NCBI GenBank assembly: GCA_013398015.1
Contig: VZRR01002172.1
Location: 186,001 to 250,000, forward strand
DNA: 64,000 bases
Direction: 5' to 3'
From: Oreocharis arfaki
Taxonomy: Eukaryota; Chordata; Aves; Passeriformes; Paramythiidae
Translations under genes and position numbers: made by a program
Shown here: piece by piece, positions 26,277 through 38,569 of the stretch
Position numbering within the stretch: the first letter of the stretch is position 1
Layout: every line of letters begins with the position of its first letter
The notes under the pieces: generated by a model
The model's input: only the letters and a program-made list of their open reading frames with translations
What the model was told of the DNA's origin: nothing
Database searches by the model: none

Positions 26277-26640
26277 ACATTTGAGAGTTGGGGTTGTTAA
26301 GTCTGGAGAAGAAAAGCCTCCTGGAAGGTCTTATTCTGGCTTTTCAACAGTTGCAGGAGGCCCCTAAGAAAGAAGAGGAGAAGCCTGTTGTGATAGGACA
26401 AGGAGTAATACTTTTAAACTAAAAAAGGGTCAATATAGATTAGATGTAGGGAAATATTTTTTTTTTTAATGCTAAAGATGGCAAAACACTAGAAGAGGTT
26501 GCCCAGGTTGACCATTCAAGGTCAGATGGGACCGGGCCCTGAGCAACCTGATCTAGTCAAAGATGTCCCTGCTCATTACAGGGGGTTTGGACTAGATGAG
26601 CTTTAAAGGCCCCTTCCAACCCAAACCATTCTATGGTTTC
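26277..26640 (+). mobile_element. CR1 LINE 3' fragment
   Basis: A diverged CR1 tail with the usual order of landmarks: 'gttgttaagtctggagaaga', 'gattagatgtagggaaatat', 'agaggttgcccaggttgacc', 'tgagcaacctgatctagtca' and 'ggcccttccaacccaaacc'-type sequence before 'attctatggtttc'. Its middle has a T-run at 26456-26466. It is a different CR1 subfamily from the copy at 11430, as shown by the 'gagcaacctg' block. Coding capacity is lost. Confidence 0.93.
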
Positions 26641-29600
26641 TCAGTGAAAGCACTCTAGCTGTACTGTGCCTGCCAAGCAGCCCTAGGCTGGCTGAAAAGG
26701 ATGCCTTTTTTGAGAGGAGGTTTAGGAAACACCACTTGCTGCTTCTCTACTATTAGTTGTCTCTTCTAAGCACTTCCAGGAGGGGATTTCAAAATTCTTC
26801 CCCCTCCCTCCAATCTCAGAGAGGCAAGAGATGCCTCACTTGGCTGTGAAATGCCAATGCCAACAGGGGAATGGTGGAGAGGACCAGCCCTGCTGCAGTT
26901 CTTGGCTTGACTGCAGCGAAGCCCCAGCTCTGCTCATGGGAGGGGAACAGGAGGGGTGCTCCCAACCTCCCCACAACAGCATCAAGAGCAGCCGACCCAC
27001 AGAGTGGCTCTCTGCAGAGCAAAGAAGCCAACCCTTTTGACGTGTCACTTTCCAGCTGGGCTGGCCTTACAAAAGACAGAGAGAAAATTCACTGTAAGCC
27101 AAGCCTGAAGCATAACCAGCTATTGGGGCTGCTCCTATAAAAGAAGAAACACTGTTACGATCAAACCATCAAAACTTCTGGTTACAGCTTGGCAGTGGTT
27201 TATATATGAGCAGGTGATACCTTAAAAATATATATATTTTCTCCTTTTATTATGGAGGTAAAAAATAATAAAGTACGTATTCTGGACTTTCGTATTAGGG
27301 AAACAAAAAAGAGCTCTCAGGCAGAAACCTTGAATGTCAAGTGATTTTTATGGCTATGAAATAGACCCTGAAAACCAGAGGGTTTTAATAGAAGTGTCAG
27401 TCACAGTCTGTAACTACTTCCACTCCAAATTATGACACAGGTGCTTACTGAGATTTTTAAAGCAACATATGCAGCAATACTAGGTGGCTAATCTGCAGAT
27501 TACTAGGACCAAGAAAATTCATTCAGGAACTTGGGATATTGCCAGCATTCATGCCTCCTACTGTTCATGAAGTGAACTGAACATATTGTAAATGAGGCTC
27601 TTGCTTAGCCTTATTTTAATCATTTCTAAATTGGATATGGTTCTCTCTTCACTTTGTCCTTTTACAGTAATACCTAGTCTCCTAAAAATCATCATAAATC
27701 ACCTGTGAAGGTTATGCATTAGAGTGCTTTCAGGAGTGAGACTCATAAACCTTGTCAAAATGTACATGCTGTGTGGTGGTATTTTGAATTGGAATATAAT
27801 AATTGCCTTTTAATCACAAGACATTTCCTAAGAAACTTTTTTTTTTTTATGTGAAAGAACAGTGCTCTCATACAAATTAATAGCTGAATTTCTATCATAT
27901 CTCTCCTTGTTGATTTTGTCAACAGAACTACATTTTCCTTCAGCCTATACCTAATCCTAAATGACAGCAATAAAAGGCCCTGATTTTCCCCAGAGATCTG
28001 GCAAGATCAAAGGACTGGGAAGGTCAACTTTCCTGAAGTGTTTCCATGGGCAACTGGTCATACCAGAATTGGATGTAGGGAACCTTGTGGAGATACTAAT
28101 TTTTAACAGCAGTAATGATAGCACTGCATTCTTCTGTAAAGAAGCAGCACTTCTGACCTTGCTCATCTCTGACATCTAAAATGTGTCAACACATTGTTCA
28201 ATACAGACTGTTTTGAAATACTCATAAAATCAGAACTGACACAAATTCTTATAATGAAAGGAATACAAATATTGCGCAACATTCCAAGACTCAGACCTAT
28301 GGAACATAAGCTTTGTGACCTGCCCAGAAAGCAGCTCTGCCCTTTCCCTACTGCTTGCTCAAGACTGAATTTCTGTCCAGCTGACCCAGAGACTCCCAGC
28401 CTGCCCACACACAGACCTGGATGGCACTTTGAAACAGAAATGGGGCGAGCTGGGGCATGAAATTGTGTTGAGTCAGTGGCTGAGCATTCTGCACAGAGTG
28501 CACAAAATTCTGTTGAAATTCTGTAGAATTTTCAAGCTAAAAATATGCAGATAACATATAGAGTGACAAAATGTACTGCCAAATCTCCACTATTATTAGC
28601 ACAATTAATATCCTACCATTCAGCTAAACTGCCTGTGTTGACCATGGTTTTCCAAGGGAGTATTTGTACTTCTTCAGCACTGGAGCAGATGAGATTTGAA
28701 CCCGAGCTATGACCAGTGTGCCCACCCCACACATGTAACTCTCCAGATTGTTTCTTCTTCATCCATACTGAGCAGCAACCTGTTACCTTTCCTTCAGATC
28801 TGTGGGTCAGATGGAAAGAACACACAGAATGCAGAACTGCCCACCTCAGAAAAGGCAGCACATTCTTTTCCATTTCTTTAGCTGGTCTGGTGCTCAAGTG
28901 GTTTGTTTAGGACTTCACTAGACTCAAAAGTCTCCCAAAAAGAGGAAAAATACAGCGTTTCAGAGAAGAGGTTAAATCACCCTGTGTGTTCTGGGTGAGA
29001 GAACTACACATAAAAGAACTCCTTCCATATCTGCCATGAACAAGAACAACAGTATTAACTGAATAATAACATTGTAGCAGCCAAAATACTTAACTCAAGG
29101 CACCAGGAGAAATGATCTGATATTCAGAGAATTGCATATGTCTTTTGATTAGCACAGCCAGTACTCTTGTTTCATATCCTTGACTAGAAAGACCAAATCA
29201 GCATAATCTCATAGTATACATATAAAAACCTGTAAGGTTTTTTTATAAATAAGAGATTCAACTTTTGGCCTTCCATAAATCTGAGATTATTCTCCTTCCT
29301 CAAAAAAAAATTTCTTTATCTAACATCAACAGAGTAATTTGACATGGCAAAATACAGCCTTCTTTTCTTTAGAAGAATGGAGTTTATCTGGAATGGTTGT
29401 CAACAAGGAAGACAGTACTTCCTGAAACTCAGGACCTACAGATTTCCTTGATATGGCCATTTTTCTTCTCTGTTACACAGTCTCAGACCAGATAAGAAAA
29501 AAACCAAAGAGACTACGGGGCAGCCAGGGAATCACACAATAATCTTCAGCAGAGGATCAAAACAAGCTTTGAGAAAACTAACTCTGGGTTTTATTTTCTT

Positions 29601-32600
29601 ATAAAAGAAATGTATTTGTTTCCCAGTGTGCTTGAGCAGCAGGAGATCTATGAGCAACCAAAATAATGTGCACCTCAAGCCCAAAAGTGCCATTATTTAT
29701 TTTAGTCACAGAGTACAAGAAGCTATCTTCACAAAGCAGCCTCTTTCCACCCTTCCACAATCAGACTACTCGCCACATTTTAAGAACAGACACACAAACT
29801 CACATGGAGGATCACATCTAATTAGTATTTGTTGAAGTGCACGTAGCATTCCCTGAGCATTATGCGGATTTGACACACTCTAAGACTCTAGTTCAGCTGT
29901 CTGTTAAAGTTAAAAATATTTAAGGTCTCACTCCCTTTTCTCCTTTTCCATGTTGATTCTGTAAGATAAGACAAATGCCAAAGAAATCCACTGTTTAGCT
30001 GCAGAGATTAACAACAACAGTCAAGGGCAGACGAGGTGGGTAAGAAAATGAAAAATAACTCAAATGACCTGGCTCACCAAGAATGAAGCACAAATAAAAT
30101 CAAACAAAAAGGTCAGTAAGAGTTATCATCACAATATTCTTCATGCAGCCCCAAGCACGCTCCACTACAGTTGAAAGCTGTCAATCAGAGTGCTTTAAAG
30201 CTGATTAGGAGCCTCCTTTTATCAGTCACACACCAACACATTCAATCTTTTTTCTTTCCTAAACCTGGAGAAAGCATCTGTTTTCTTTCCTCTCTGGGCA
30301 AATCAGTCTTTGTGCACCAAGACAACAGCCCACAGAGGAGTGAGACACAATGAAGACTCAGGTGCTGTCAGTTTCATGAAAAGCCATGTCTAGCTCTACC
30401 AAAAACTTCCTTTCAATAAAGCAAACAATTTCAAACAACAGCTGAGAAATTCACAATTCTCAGTTGCACAAACACCACTCTCACACAGAAGCTGACTGCC
30501 ATCGGATTTATGAGATGCTCTATTTCCAGGTATGTCTGCAAAAATCTAGCACAGAGTTTGCAGTAGGAAGAAGCGGGGATAGAGGTTAAGAGACCTCTGT
30601 TGACAAAGCAAATTGCATAGTCTCATTTCAATTGTGGGACCATTTTTCTTCTATACTCACAGAGGAAAGCAGGAAGAGGCAAAAAAGAAAGAACAATTAT
30701 AGTTCATGCTTGTATCAAAGAGTTTTATATAAACCATTTTTGTTTGTTCACCTGCTTTTGTGGATTGACGGAAAACAAAGAAAAAACTGTATTTCGGAGG
30801 AGTAGCTGCCATAATACTCATGGGGGTGCATAATCTTGTTTCAAAGAATTGGGACAGTGAGAACAGGTCCAAATTTACTGTTCTTACTCAGACTTCCAGC
30901 AGTCAAACCACTGACAGGTTTCCTATAGTCCCTTCCTCACAGCGTCCTGTTAATAAGTTAAGAACAGATACTAACATCTATCTCTCACACAATAAAATAG
31001 GGGTTAGAAAGCAGTAGGTGTTTTTGGAGAAGTATGTCCCACAGTTTTGATTTCAAGAAAATACTTGAGCATTCTCAGTGCTATTCTGTAGGTGAAGGCT
31101 CTTCTGCTTAGATCTCTGCTATATCTCATTCACACATAAAACTCAGACCAGATCGTAATGGGCCTCAATGAACATAAGAGGTGACATTAAACATGTCTGA
31201 AATTCACTGCCCCTCAGTGTTACTCACCCACCTGTTCTATCAGAGTAATTCAACAACCAACAAAGACTCTTCCCTACTAATATGGTGGAAAGAAGAGGTC
31301 ACAAGGCTATCCCAATAGTTTTCTTTTGGAGGGAAGTTAAAAATCTTTACATTTGCAATCCAGCAGTTTGCTCCACCCTCTCTCTGCAGCCTGGTGATTT
31401 AAAATTCCTCCCCTTTTGAGCAGAGAGATTTATTCAAGCCTTGCTTCATACAGGTTTCACTGAGCAATGTATGGGCAAGCGACAGCTGGGTTTTGCCCTC
31501 AGTGGACAAAAACAACGAGTACAAAACGTGCCATGAAAGGGTGTCAAAAAAGTCTGATGGCTCAGCTGACAAGAACCGTGTGCAGGATGTCTACCTGCCA
31601 CTTGTGTACATTATATTCAGTCCTAACCATTTCCACAGGTACTCTGCTGTCAGAAACCTCAGATCTACTCAAACCAGCTAAACAAAGGTCTCCAAAATAC
31701 TGAGGAATAAAGAAAATGAATCCAAGCAACTGCCTGCATTCCCTGAAACAAGAGATGTGAATCGAGGTATTTTTTTCTCTCATAAAAATATGCAGTCACA
31801 AGACTACATTGTTTTCCGTGAAAAATTATATTCTTTTCAGAAGTCTTGAAAGTCAATTACATATTGTATTTTAATATTAGAAACAATATATAGCATTTGA
31901 AAGCATGACTAAGTAATAATAGATGTCAAGAGCAAATTACGTGGAGTAAGAAAATCTGCCAAAATAGCTTGAAGTCAAAGAAAAGGCTACTCAGAGGAAA
32001 TGTACGCTAATTGTTAAACCTTTTTTAAATTTCTATTTGTTAAACCTTGGACACTCTCTGCAGAAGTATCTCCAGTACAAACTGCTCTCTTGGTTTCTGT
32101 GCAAAAAGTAATATGGGCAGTGTAATATGAGGGTCTAAAAGGTGATACAAAGATATACACACATAAACCTTGCTTCTGACATATTTTCCATGACATTAAG
32201 TTCTTGCCAGCTTCATTATTTTTATACTTGTGATGCAAGCAGATTTCAGAAATGAAGACACCAAACAGGAAGGTTAGTTGCAGGCTGGAGCTATATGTAT
32301 GTCTCAGAGGGACCTATGAGAATCACATTCAAAAACATAAATTGCATTACAGTGTAAACAAAATTTAACCCAGGTGATATGAATAAAGCAGAAAATGACT
32401 GAATTAAATGAAGATGACAGAGTGGAAATGTTTTCTGTAAAGATATAGCTCCATAATATATTCATAGCCAGAGGCATTAGGACAGTTTCACACCAGTGGA
32501 TGATTTTTTATTTTTAAAGCCTTTTGCTAAAACAAATAATCACATCTACTCATTGATTTCGAGAGAAAATACTCTCCTTTTAAATATTAATAAGTTGAGG

Positions 32601-35600
32601 TTTATATTGAATTTTAAATTATGGTAGGAAGTCGAACATAGATGTTGTTTGTTTTTTAAAAATTCCAAATTATTTTCATAGTATTATTCACCTGATAATT
32701 CTTACAGTTACAATACATTTACAATGTGAAGCCAAATTCGCAGTACATAAATTTAGAAATCCTCATATCTAAATGCTGTCAGAGAAAATTAACAATGAAA
32801 TAAAAAGCTTGATCTATGAAGCATCACAAGGATAGAACTAGCTATGCTACATTATCTACCCATGACCCACATCCATCTAATCAGAGGCAAAGGAAAAAAA
32901 AAAAACCAAAATTCAAGAGCATCTCAATTATTTTCACCACTTGGTTACCATTTCTCAAGCATTAGACACTCTCCTCAGTTCCAAAGAAAAGGAATTCAGG
33001 CAATCATCTAAAGGGATTTTATATTCTAATTATCCATATCTCTGTAAAATAATCATGGAAAGAAGGTAAAATACAAAACTAGAAACTGTTTTGCACCATA
33101 TCAGCATGTTGTCTTCCTGCAGAGCTGACTCAACTCCTACAGGGGCGCTATTAGAGAAACAACATTTTGGGAAAATGCCACAGATCTTGTAAAAACCATG
33201 ACAAAAACACTGCAGCCAGTGGTGCTGCCCCCAGCAACAAGGCACCAAGAGTGACCAGATGAAAAATACCACGAGTCCTCTTTTCTTCACTTATTTTCAC
33301 TTCATGGTGCAGCCCTTATGTCCTCTGCCAGGCATCCTCTCCCACCTAAGCCACTCTAAATGCACACACGTGCACAAGACTGTGCCTACCACAGATTAAA
33401 AAACAGAATAAGAATAATGAAATCATGATTTTTGTTCCACTTCTTCACTACTATATAAGAATCCCTCCCCACAGGGACTACTCAGACTCATCTCTATAAT
33501 TCTACAGATCTAGAATATGTTGTTTCTGCACAGATATTCATTTTTATAAATCACAAAAAATTACATCAAAAATGCATAAATATGTAGGCTGGTGTTTTGT
33601 CGGTTTTTTTTTTCCTTACTTATCTCCATAAAGCAAATGTATATAAAAATCACAAATTGTGGTATAGAATCAGTAACGTACAATTTAAACACAGACATCC
33701 TTGTTTTCTGAAAACAAGCAGTGACCTACACCCCAAAGTACACATATAATGCTATGTTAGTCCTGAAAGCATATTTTAGCAGTATTTACAGTTACACTGA
33801 ATTTAGATTAGATTATCTCACTTTCAAATTAATTTCTGGAAGTAACAGGATGCTTGCAACAACACTGGTATTTTTGAGAGGGAAACAGAAGAAAAGTAAA
33901 TGAGAATTCATGAATACTGTGATTATCTGCCAACATTTACAAGCAATTTTGGCACTCCTTCCTTGAGTGTTCTTAAAAGACATCACTTCAGGCACGTATA
34001 AGGTGTGTTATACATGTATTACATATCCACAAAATATACATGTGCAAATAAAGGGCCTGCATGTGATTTTCTTTCTTAAAGTAAGAGGAACCATATACAG
34101 CCAAGTCAGCCCTTAATAACAGAGCAATCACTTCATCCTTCCACTATAAACTTGTCTTTTAAGGAGGCTTTACCTTGGCTTTTATTAACCCAAAGAAATA
34201 AAATCTTCTGTCTGGCTGTCTTAAGACAGCTGTGTCCTTGGAGATGACTTTGCCAGATTCTCAGGATCTTTACTCAATAGAAAGGAACCCAAGACTTGTG
34301 ATGAATACCAGGTCTTGCCAGGTTCACCCTTTGCCTTACAATGTATGTGCCTGGTGTCTTGGGGAACAGCTGCAGCAAATTTCATAAAACAGCTGGTTAT
34401 TAAGGTCGATAAACAACTATAATATCCACCCCTTTTTATATGACAAATACTTTAACAATTGTTGCCAATCAGGAAACAATCTCCATGTCCACAGATTGCC
34501 ATTGCCCATCATATTAGTGCTATTTTATATGGCACCACAAAAAAACCCAAATTCTGTTTTGAATTTACAACATGACAATTAAGATAGATTGTTATGGCTG
34601 ACCTGCTCAAAACTGGAATCCATTACTGTTTGTTTGAATTATGTAATTTTCAATGTATTTTTTCTTGTTTATCCTCCCTAAACTGGATTATAAACAAAGT
34701 ATATAGTCATGTCTGATGCAATGCACTTTATAAAACACATTCTACAGTAACTCCTCAATCGACTTTCAGGATTGTCAAGGGTTCTTTGGTTTTTGCCCTC
34801 CTTTTGTGCTGTAAAAACAAACTAATAACACTGCATACATTCAGAGGCTATATACTTTCCTACACAATCTGGAGAAAAGACACTCTGTGCTAAGCAAGTT
34901 CTGCTGCCTTACTTGTGGCAGCATTCCCAAAAAGTACAAATATTCACATCATGTGCCAATATGATACACACACAGAGAAAGACTGGAATTATACCCTCCA
35001 TTCTTAAGTTTTGTTTCTGTGCTTACATTCCTCAAATGTTCTGTGTATGCATGATCTGATATGTCAGAATGCCAACATTATGTGGCCTTCGTTCTATCCA
35101 CCTTAAACATTTTATAACACTGTACACTAATACAAGGGCTTTTTCCTATGAAGATTGAAATTCATCCAGCCAAAATCTTCAGAGCTACAAAAAGAAGATA
35201 TTCCTATCCTTCTAGTTCCCACCAGTGCTTATTCATTCACCAGAGCAATCTGCAACTGGAGGAATGAACAACAGCTTCATCCTGAGTCCAGAAATTTAGA
35301 ATCATCTACTGACCTGGGAAGGAGCCAACTATAATTCTTAAGTGTTACACATTTTTTTAAAAAAATAGACAAACCACAACCTTATAATATATCCCAATAT
35401 TTATAAAGCTTGATGCTCAAAATCTCAGATAAGTGACTCATATATTCTGAGTCAAATGTTACTTTCAAAATGTTTTCTGACTACACATTACCACTTAAGG
35501 TTCCTTTCATTAATTGTACTTTTTGGATTAATTTTCCTTGGCTAGCATTACACTGAGCTGTACTTTACATCATTATTAGACAACTGAAATCCACATGACT

Positions 35601-37176
35601 ACTCATAGTGGAAGACAACTTACTGGGGTAAAGACTGACAAAGTCTTTTATCATTCAGTCAGATAAATGAAGTTTTCACTAAATCCCTTTTCCCCAAATT
35701 TAATAGGTCAAGGTTTTCAGCCTGTTTCAGTACAACTGACAGTATAAATGAAAAGCTTATGGAAACCAGAAAGCCTATGAGTCTTCAAAGGTTCATAAAA
35801 TATTTGGATTTTTACCTTATGCTTCTGATATGGTCAGTCCTGTCCTTCACATTAGGTATCATGCTTTTATTTATATTCAAAAGAAAGAAATTCTAGTGGA
35901 AAGAAAAACATTTAAGGAGTTAGTCCCTGGTTTCGTTGGACCCTTTTCTCCATGACTCTAAAAAAGCTATCCTTTCCTTCAGTGGAAAACAGAAAATGGT
36001 TGTTACACATACAGGCAGTTATTTTTAGCCTTGACTGACACAAAATTCTTCCCTCATTTTACTTCTCAATTTGGCTTAGAAAAAAAGTCTGTGCCCTTTA
36101 AGTCTGGCACTTAATATACAGAAGCGTAAAGAAGAGTGAAACATGAAATCTAGAAATGCGCATATACTATATATAAGTTTCTTTAACTAGACTGAATTTA
36201 GCATTCATGAAAAATCACATTAAATGCAATGAGGTGACATGTCTTCCATTTTTCCCCAAGTTAACAGAGTAGCAATGTCAACTCTATCACATTTCTCGCT
36301 TTGGATGTTCCTTCTCCCTGGAAGAATTTCCTCCAAAGGAGCTATTTCAATTTATTTTTACAGTGAATCAGTGCACTGTTAAAGCTATACAGCAAATGGA
36401 CTAAGTGACCGATTTAATTCTGCAGATTGTAGCAAGAAGATATAATAATGGATTGAACACAGCAGTTAATTTATTTAACACACAGTAAGGAAACTTTTAG
36501 CACAACTAGGAAAACCTACAACTTTAACAGAGAGATGTGTCTTTTTAGAGCAGCTGGACGAGGGAGTAGTGGACGAGGGAGGTAGTAGACACTATCTCCT
36601 TCTGTAATGTTTTATTTAATTCTTTTCACATTTGCAAACTATACATATCATGGAGAGGATCTGAAAAAATCCTCGAGTCAATTCAGTGAGACAGACATTA
36701 GATACAGAGAAATTCTGCTCAATATTGATCAGATTCTACACTCTCTATGACCCACTACCATCCATCTACACATGCAACCTTCTTTCATCTTATTCAGTAA
36801 TGAATACACCTAATAAAACCTGCTGAGAAAAGATAAGGGGAGGAGAGATCGAATAAAAATAAAAATCAAATCTCTCTTCAAAAAGAAACCTATGACTCAT
36901 GACTCAGTTATCTCAAAAGGGAGGCCTTAGGAATAGCCAGGTATCACCACAGCATATCTGACTCCCTAACCTGCAAATTATTAATGGCATCACTGAGGGA
37001 GCTGTTACTGCTATCAGCACACACACCTCAAATGGCATCAGCTGTGACCTCTACAAAAGCTGGAGATTTGTCTATAAAAGAACAAGATTTCAGATGGAAA
37101 AATGGAAGAAAATTTCTGAGGGATGAATAAAATCTTTACTTTCCATTACAGAGTTAATGGAAAGAATTGAAAAACT
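26641..37176. other. Intronic stretch, nothing recognised
   Basis: About 10.5 kb of AT-rich intron. The short GC-richer patch at 26830-27030 gives overlapping frames on both strands, none recognisable. I see no exon, LTR or CR1 3' end. Old repeats diverged beyond recognition by eye may be present. Confidence 0.5.
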
Positions 37177-37203
37177 CCTTGGAATGTGCTGGACATTCCA
37201 AGG
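37177..37203. repeat. Perfect 10-bp inverted repeat with 7-nt loop
   Basis: Arms CCTTGGAATG (37177-37186) and CATTCCAAGG (37194-37203) are exact reverse complements around TGCTGGA. It could form a hairpin. No T-run follows, and nothing indicates a terminator. Confidence 0.8.
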
Positions 37204-37241
37204 GTGAAAATCAAAACAATTACAGGGGAGGGACAGGAAGG

Positions 37242-37278
37242 CTAGAAAATTAATTTTCTAGAAATTTTCTAGAAAATT
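37242..37278. repeat. Two overlapping-motif AT-rich palindromes in tandem
   Basis: A perfect 20-bp palindrome (37242-37261, CTAG at each end, centre TTAA) is followed at once by a perfect 16-bp palindrome (37263-37278, centre CTAG). Both share the core TTTTCTAGAAAA or its halves. They lie about 235 bp from the solo LTR. Confidence 0.85.
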
Positions 37279-37508
37279 AAAGTCTCATCCCAAAAAGCAG
37301 CTTCCCTTAACTTGAGAATTCACAACCTGCCAGGGTTGTAACAGACACAAACCAAAAATCTCTTGAGATACATAGAGATTTCCCCCCCATTTTTAATTCA
37401 TTTTGGACAGACCGATAGGCATTCCAGAGCTATGGCTGTCACAAGAGGCGGACAGGACAGCTGTCCTGACAGAACCAGTACCAGGGAAAAAAGCCCCTGT
37501 CCGGTCAC

Positions 37509-37513
37509 ACTAC
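37509..37513. repeat. Target-site duplication ACTAC, left copy
   Basis: Five bases abutting the LTR terminus TGCAG, identical to 38565-38569. Confidence 0.92.
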
Positions 37514-38564
37514 TGCAGTGGGTGACCCTGGCTGGATGCCAGACACCCACCAAAGCCTCTCTATCACTTCCCTTCTTACCTGAACATGAGAGAAAATATA
37601 GCAAAAGTTCATGAGTTGAGATAAGGACAGGGAGAGGTCACTCACCAAATACCATCACGGGCAAAACAGGCTAGAATTAGAGATATTAATTGAATTTATC
37701 AATTAAGAAATCAGAGCAGGATAATGAGAAGTAAAATAAACCTTAAAAACACCTTACCCCAACCTCTCCTGTCTTCCCAGGCTCTACCTCCTCCCCCTCT
37801 GCAGCACATGGGGAGATGGGAAATGGGGGTAATGGTCAAGTTCATCACAGGTTGCTCCTGCCGCTGCTCAGCAGAGGAGTCCTGCCCCTGCTCCAGTGTG
37901 TGGTACCTCCCAGGGAAACAGTTCTTCAAGAACTTCTCCAATGTGGGTCACTCTTCCACAGTGTGCAGTGTTTTCAGGTACACCCTGTTCCAACATGGGT
38001 CCTCCACGGGGTCACAAGTCCTACCAGGAAACCTGCTCCAGCATGGACTCCCCTCTCCATGGGTCTGCAGGTCCTGCTTGGACTCTGCTCCACATGGGCT
38101 TCCCACAGCCTCCTCTCAGGCACCCCCCTGCTCTGCTGTGGGCTCCTCCCCAGGCTGCAGGTGGATCTGTGCATCTCCGTGCCTCCCATGAGGGACCCAG
38201 CTGCCTCACGCCAGGCTGCACCACAGGCTGCAGGGGAATCTCTGCTCCAGCACCTGGAGCAGCTCCTGCCTCTCCCTCTGCACTGACGTGAGGGGTCTGC
38301 AGGGCTGTTTCTCTCACATATTCTCACCCCGCTCTTCTCTGCCTGACATTACATCTGAGCAATAACTTTTTTTGCCCTTCTTAAATCTATTATCAGAGGC
38401 ATTACTGTAATTCTTGACCGGCCCAGCCTTGGCCAGCAGTGGGTCTGTGCCCGCCAGCTGGCCTTGGCTCTGCTGGACATGGGGGAAGCTTCTGGCAGCT
38501 TCTCACAGAAGCCATTCCTGTAGCCTTGACAACTACCAAAACCTGGCCCCTCAAACTGAACACA
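37514..38564 (-). mobile_element. Solo ERVL-type LTR, about 1.05 kb, with target-site duplications
   Basis: On the minus strand it begins TGTGTTCAGTTTGAGGGGCC, continues AGGTTTTGGTAGTTG, and ends GCCAGGGTCACCCACTGCA. It therefore has the TG...CA termini of a retroviral LTR. The 5-bp direct repeat ACTAC flanks it exactly (37509-37513 and 38565-38569), as expected for ERVL integration. No gag, pol or env sequence adjoins it, so the provirus was lost by LTR-LTR recombination. It belongs to the same family as the LTR at 19117-19602 and the fragment at 46850-47118. The GC-rich centre is built of roughly 50-bp degenerate units. The long frames seen here on both strands are by-products of that composition. 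Confidence 0.95.
37888..38098 (-). repeat. Degenerate tandem units of about 50 bp inside the solo LTR
   Basis: On the plus strand the anchor CTGCTCCAnCATGGG or a close variant recurs near 37888, 37933, 37985, 38033 and 38085. The spacings are 45 to 52 bp. The sequences between anchors share pieces such as 'ggtcctnc' and 'caggaaac'. This internal array seems to be intrinsic to the LTR family. Confidence 0.75.
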
Positions 38565-38569
38565 ACTAC
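38565..38569. repeat. Target-site duplication ACTAC, right copy
   Basis: Five bases abutting the other LTR terminus (GAACACA on the plus strand), identical to 37509-37513. Confidence 0.92.

Noticed and set aside
37724..38327. Overlapping frames up to 156 codons on both strands
   Set aside because: They lie within the GC-rich repeat array of the solo LTR.
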